Of a stretch of 7,366 nucleotides of DNA, positions 6,225 to 7,366 are shown in pieces. Numbering within the stretch: the stretch's first letter is position 1; each line of letters begins with the position of its first letter. Source of the stretch: Tepidisphaeraceae bacterium (GTDB lineage: Bacteria; Planctomycetota; Phycisphaerae; Tepidisphaerales; Tepidisphaeraceae); NCBI GenBank assembly GCA_025450555.1, contig JANWHF010000147.1, positions 1-7,366 on the forward strand, written 5' to 3'. The notes beneath the pieces were generated by a model. That model was not told the origin of the DNA and did not search any database. It saw nothing but the letters and a program-made list of their open reading frames with translations. Both the position numbers and the translations under genes were made by a program.

Positions 6225-6659
6225 TCAATCCCACTTAAAGATGCCCTTACCCCACGCGTAGAAATAGGCCACCAGCAGGATCACCACAAAGACGACCATC
6301 TCCCCCAGCAGCAATCCGCCGATGCCGGCTTTGCCAAGATGCACATTGGCTGAATAAATCGTCGCCCAGGGATAGAGGAAGACGATTTCCACGTCGAACA
6401 CCAGGAACACCATCGCGACGATATAAAAGCGCACGTTGAATCGCTTGCGCGTATCGCCGATCGGCACCATGCCGCTCTCGTAAGTTTCTTCCTTGCCCGG
6501 CCCCGTCCGCGAAGGCCCGAGGATGACTGAAGCCGCCACGTTCACCACCGCAAAGAGAATCGCAATGATGAGCAGCAGCACGATCGGCGCCCAGGACCCA
6601 TTGGGGTCCGCGCCCAGTTCCGCGAGAATCGAAGCACCGCCAGTCAGGATAGGACTCAT
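6225..6659 (-). CDS. nuoA: NADH-quinone oxidoreductase subunit A (complex I)
   Basis: NuoA is a three-helix subunit of the membrane arm of respiratory complex I, which couples NADH oxidation and quinone reduction to proton export. With the ATG at 6659 the protein has 144 residues, a usual NuoA length. TM helices lie at about 25-47, 77-99 and 113-135. The loop and second helix carry the family signature: ESGMVPIGDTRKRFNVRFYI (61-80) and then VFDVEIVFLYPWA with Asp89 and Glu91, the acidic pair at the quinone-side membrane face. An upstream TTG at 6695 would add 12 residues unlike NuoA, so the ATG is preferred; neither start has a Shine-Dalgarno sequence. The downstream neighbour is a convergent histidine kinase rather than nuoB, so this copy stands apart from the other nuo genes at least on its 3' side. 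Confidence 0.96.
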   Translation of the reverse strand: MSPILTGGASILAELGADPNGSWAPIVLLLIIAILFAVVNVAASVILGPSRTGPGKEETYESGMVPIGDTRKRFNVRFYIVAMVFLVFDVEIVFLYPWATIYSANVHLGKAGIGGLLLGEMVVFVVILLVAYFYAWGKGIFKWD

Positions 6660-6667
6660 CGGGGGAT

Positions 6668-6695
6668 ACTTTATGGATGGAAGGATGAAATGCAA
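6668..6695 (-). promoter_or_regulatory. Putative nuoA promoter near the start codon
   Basis: On the minus strand TTGCAT (6695-6690), a 16-nt spacer and TAAAGT (6673-6668) form a weak sigma70-like promoter. The -10 box ends 8 nt before the nuoA ATG, leaving room for only a 1-2 nt leader. Both boxes are imperfect, so this is tentative. Confidence 0.35.
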
Positions 6696-6748
6696 CGAGG
6701 GGGCGAGGGGAGCTTATTGGAAGCTTTTGCGCGATGGTTGCTTCAGCG

Positions 6749-6903
6749 CCGCTAGACGCGCCCCACAAAGGGGCGGCTAAAGGAGTAAGGACGATGCTGA
6801 AGCATCGACGATTGAGTTTTGATCGCGCGAGGCGCGCCAATTGAATGATTCGCGCGGATACCCACCTTTAGTTAGCCGCCCCTTTGTGGGGCGCGTCTAG
6901 CGG
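6749..6903. repeat. Element bounded by a perfect 32-bp inverted repeat (locus 2)
   Basis: The arm 6749-6780 is the exact reverse complement of 6872-6903. Each arm also folds alone: CGCCCC (6759-6764), loop ACAAA, GGGGCG (6770-6775), and the mirror copy in the right arm. The 91-bp interior begins with the hairpin-2 module shared with locus 1. No obvious target-site duplication flanks the arms, and the interior has no ORF. The element fills most of the gene-free gap 6660-6935 between nuoA and the S24-like gene. It could be a MITE-like or REP-like element, or a large RNA hairpin in the nuoA upstream region. Confidence 0.85.
6755..6812 (+). repeat. Dispersed two-hairpin repeat unit, forward copy (locus 2)
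   Basis: This is the second copy of the unit at 718-776. Hairpin 1 lies at 6759-6775 and hairpin 2 (CGATGC, TGAA, GCATCG) at 6792-6807. Positions 6786-6812 match 750-776 exactly over 27 nt. Hairpin 1 carries a C6762-G6772 pair where locus 1 has T725-A735. Confidence 0.85.
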
Positions 6904-6935
6904 TATGGAAATCATTAGACCGCCCAAGCGCCAAC

Positions 6936-7366
6936 TCACGCATCCGCGCGTTCTGCCCCGCTCAAATGCGCCGCAAGGACAACCGCGGCGCGAAGCACCG
7001 TTTCCAGCGCGACGTCCATTTCCGCATCGAGCGTCGATTTGATTTTTAACGTTTGCTGTTCGCGTGAAATGACCTGACACACCCTCCCCTCGACGATTCC
7101 CTCTGCGCCGCAGATCAGCGCCATCTGCCCGCTTTCGAGCTGTCCGGGGGGAAGGCCGCGGAAGACCAAGGCAGCGCCGGCGGGATAGGGTTCGATTGGA
7201 CACGTTGCCGTCAAAGCAAACGCATCTGGGGCGCCCGAATAGCGGACGGGAAGGCGCTCGGCGGCATCAGATGGATTGGATTCATAAAACCGCGCCAGGC
7301 CGCCTTCGACAAGATTCCCCACGACCGGCACGCCATGCGCGGGCTTGCACCAGCGCGCTTCATAAC
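6936..7366 (-). CDS. LexA/S24-like protein, C-terminal part, apparently without the catalytic Ser; start outside the window
   Basis: The frame is open to the window edge and shows 142 residues, beginning YEARWCKPAHGVPVVGNLVEGG. I read the layout as the C-terminal domain of LexA/S24 proteins. The GVPVVGNLVEGG stretch sits where LexA has its hinge and Ala-Gly cleavage site. DAFALTATCPIEPYPAGAALVF aligns with the FALrVrGDSMeP...GDlvvV core. ESGQMALICGAEGIVEGRVCQVI matches the following strands. In this alignment the catalytic Ser of GDSM is replaced by Pro within CPIEP (nt about 7188-7202), and the region where the general-base Lys is expected reads EGRV. If this is right, it is a pseudo-peptidase, perhaps a regulator whose N-terminal DNA-binding domain lies beyond the window. 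The family call is by eye and remote. The GTG at 7331 is an internal valine, not a real start, since conserved-looking sequence continues upstream. Confidence 0.5.
   Translation of the reverse strand, partial: YEARWCKPAHGVPVVGNLVEGGLARFYESNPSDAAERLPVRYSGAPDAFALTATCPIEPYPAGAALVFRGLPPGQLESGQMALICGAEGIVEGRVCQVISREQQTLKIKSTLDAEMDVALETVLRAAVVLAAHLSGAERADA

Noticed and set aside
6660..6695. Extended nuoA start at TTG 6695
   Set aside because: It adds 12 residues not typical of NuoA, uses a rare start, overlaps the putative -35 box and has no SD.
6247..6840. Minus-strand ORF of 197 codons overlapping nuoA in another frame
   Set aside because: It is a frame shadow of nuoA that also runs through the inverted-repeat element. 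Its composition is Arg/Gly-rich without domains.

Overview
The window is a GC-rich bacterial chromosomal segment with tightly packed genes. I infer a planctomycete-like organism (Planctomycetota). The basis is soft: the style of the sugar-type MFS transporter, a soluble histidine kinase whose N-terminus looks RsbRD-like, several starts without a Shine-Dalgarno sequence, and hairpin-rich dispersed repeats. No rRNA or tRNA gene, CRISPR array, insertion sequence or phage gene is visible.

Layout from left to right. Positions 1-542 (+) hold the C-terminal two thirds of the DNA-repair glycosylase Fpg/MutM, closed by a strong intrinsic terminator at 549-590. Positions 601-776 are gene-free and carry copies of a hairpin-forming dispersed repeat. 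Then come, on the minus strand, an MFS transporter of fucose/sugar type (779-2395) and IMP dehydrogenase GuaB (2650-4188). Upstream of guaB on the same strand lies a BrnT/BrnA-like toxin-antitoxin pair: antitoxin 4264-4590 and toxin 4602-4860. The toxin reading frame is broken by one extra base, and the break lies exactly on a small perfect hairpin. A soluble histidine kinase (5064-6218, +) converges on nuoA (6225-6659, -), which encodes the small membrane subunit A of respiratory complex I and has no other nuo gene beside it. Positions 6660-6935 are gene-free and hold a second copy of the dispersed repeat, here bounded by a perfect 32-bp inverted repeat. The right edge (6936-7366, -) is the C-terminal part of a LexA/S24-like protein whose catalytic serine appears to be missing.

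The genes are mostly unrelated housekeeping and regulatory functions (repair, GTP synthesis, respiration, sugar uptake, signalling), not one pathway. The most interesting material lies between the genes. Two loci 6 kb apart share a two-hairpin repeat unit in which a base pair has changed on both sides while pairing is kept, which suggests selection on folded RNA or DNA. guaB, the toxin gene and nuoA lack a ribosome-binding site and have -10-like boxes only 6-8 nt before their start codons, suggesting leaderless transcripts. A palindrome overlaps the guaB -35 box. I see no clear case for a wholly new multi-gene system. The repeat family, the frameshifted toxin and the S24-like pseudo-peptidase are the best leads.
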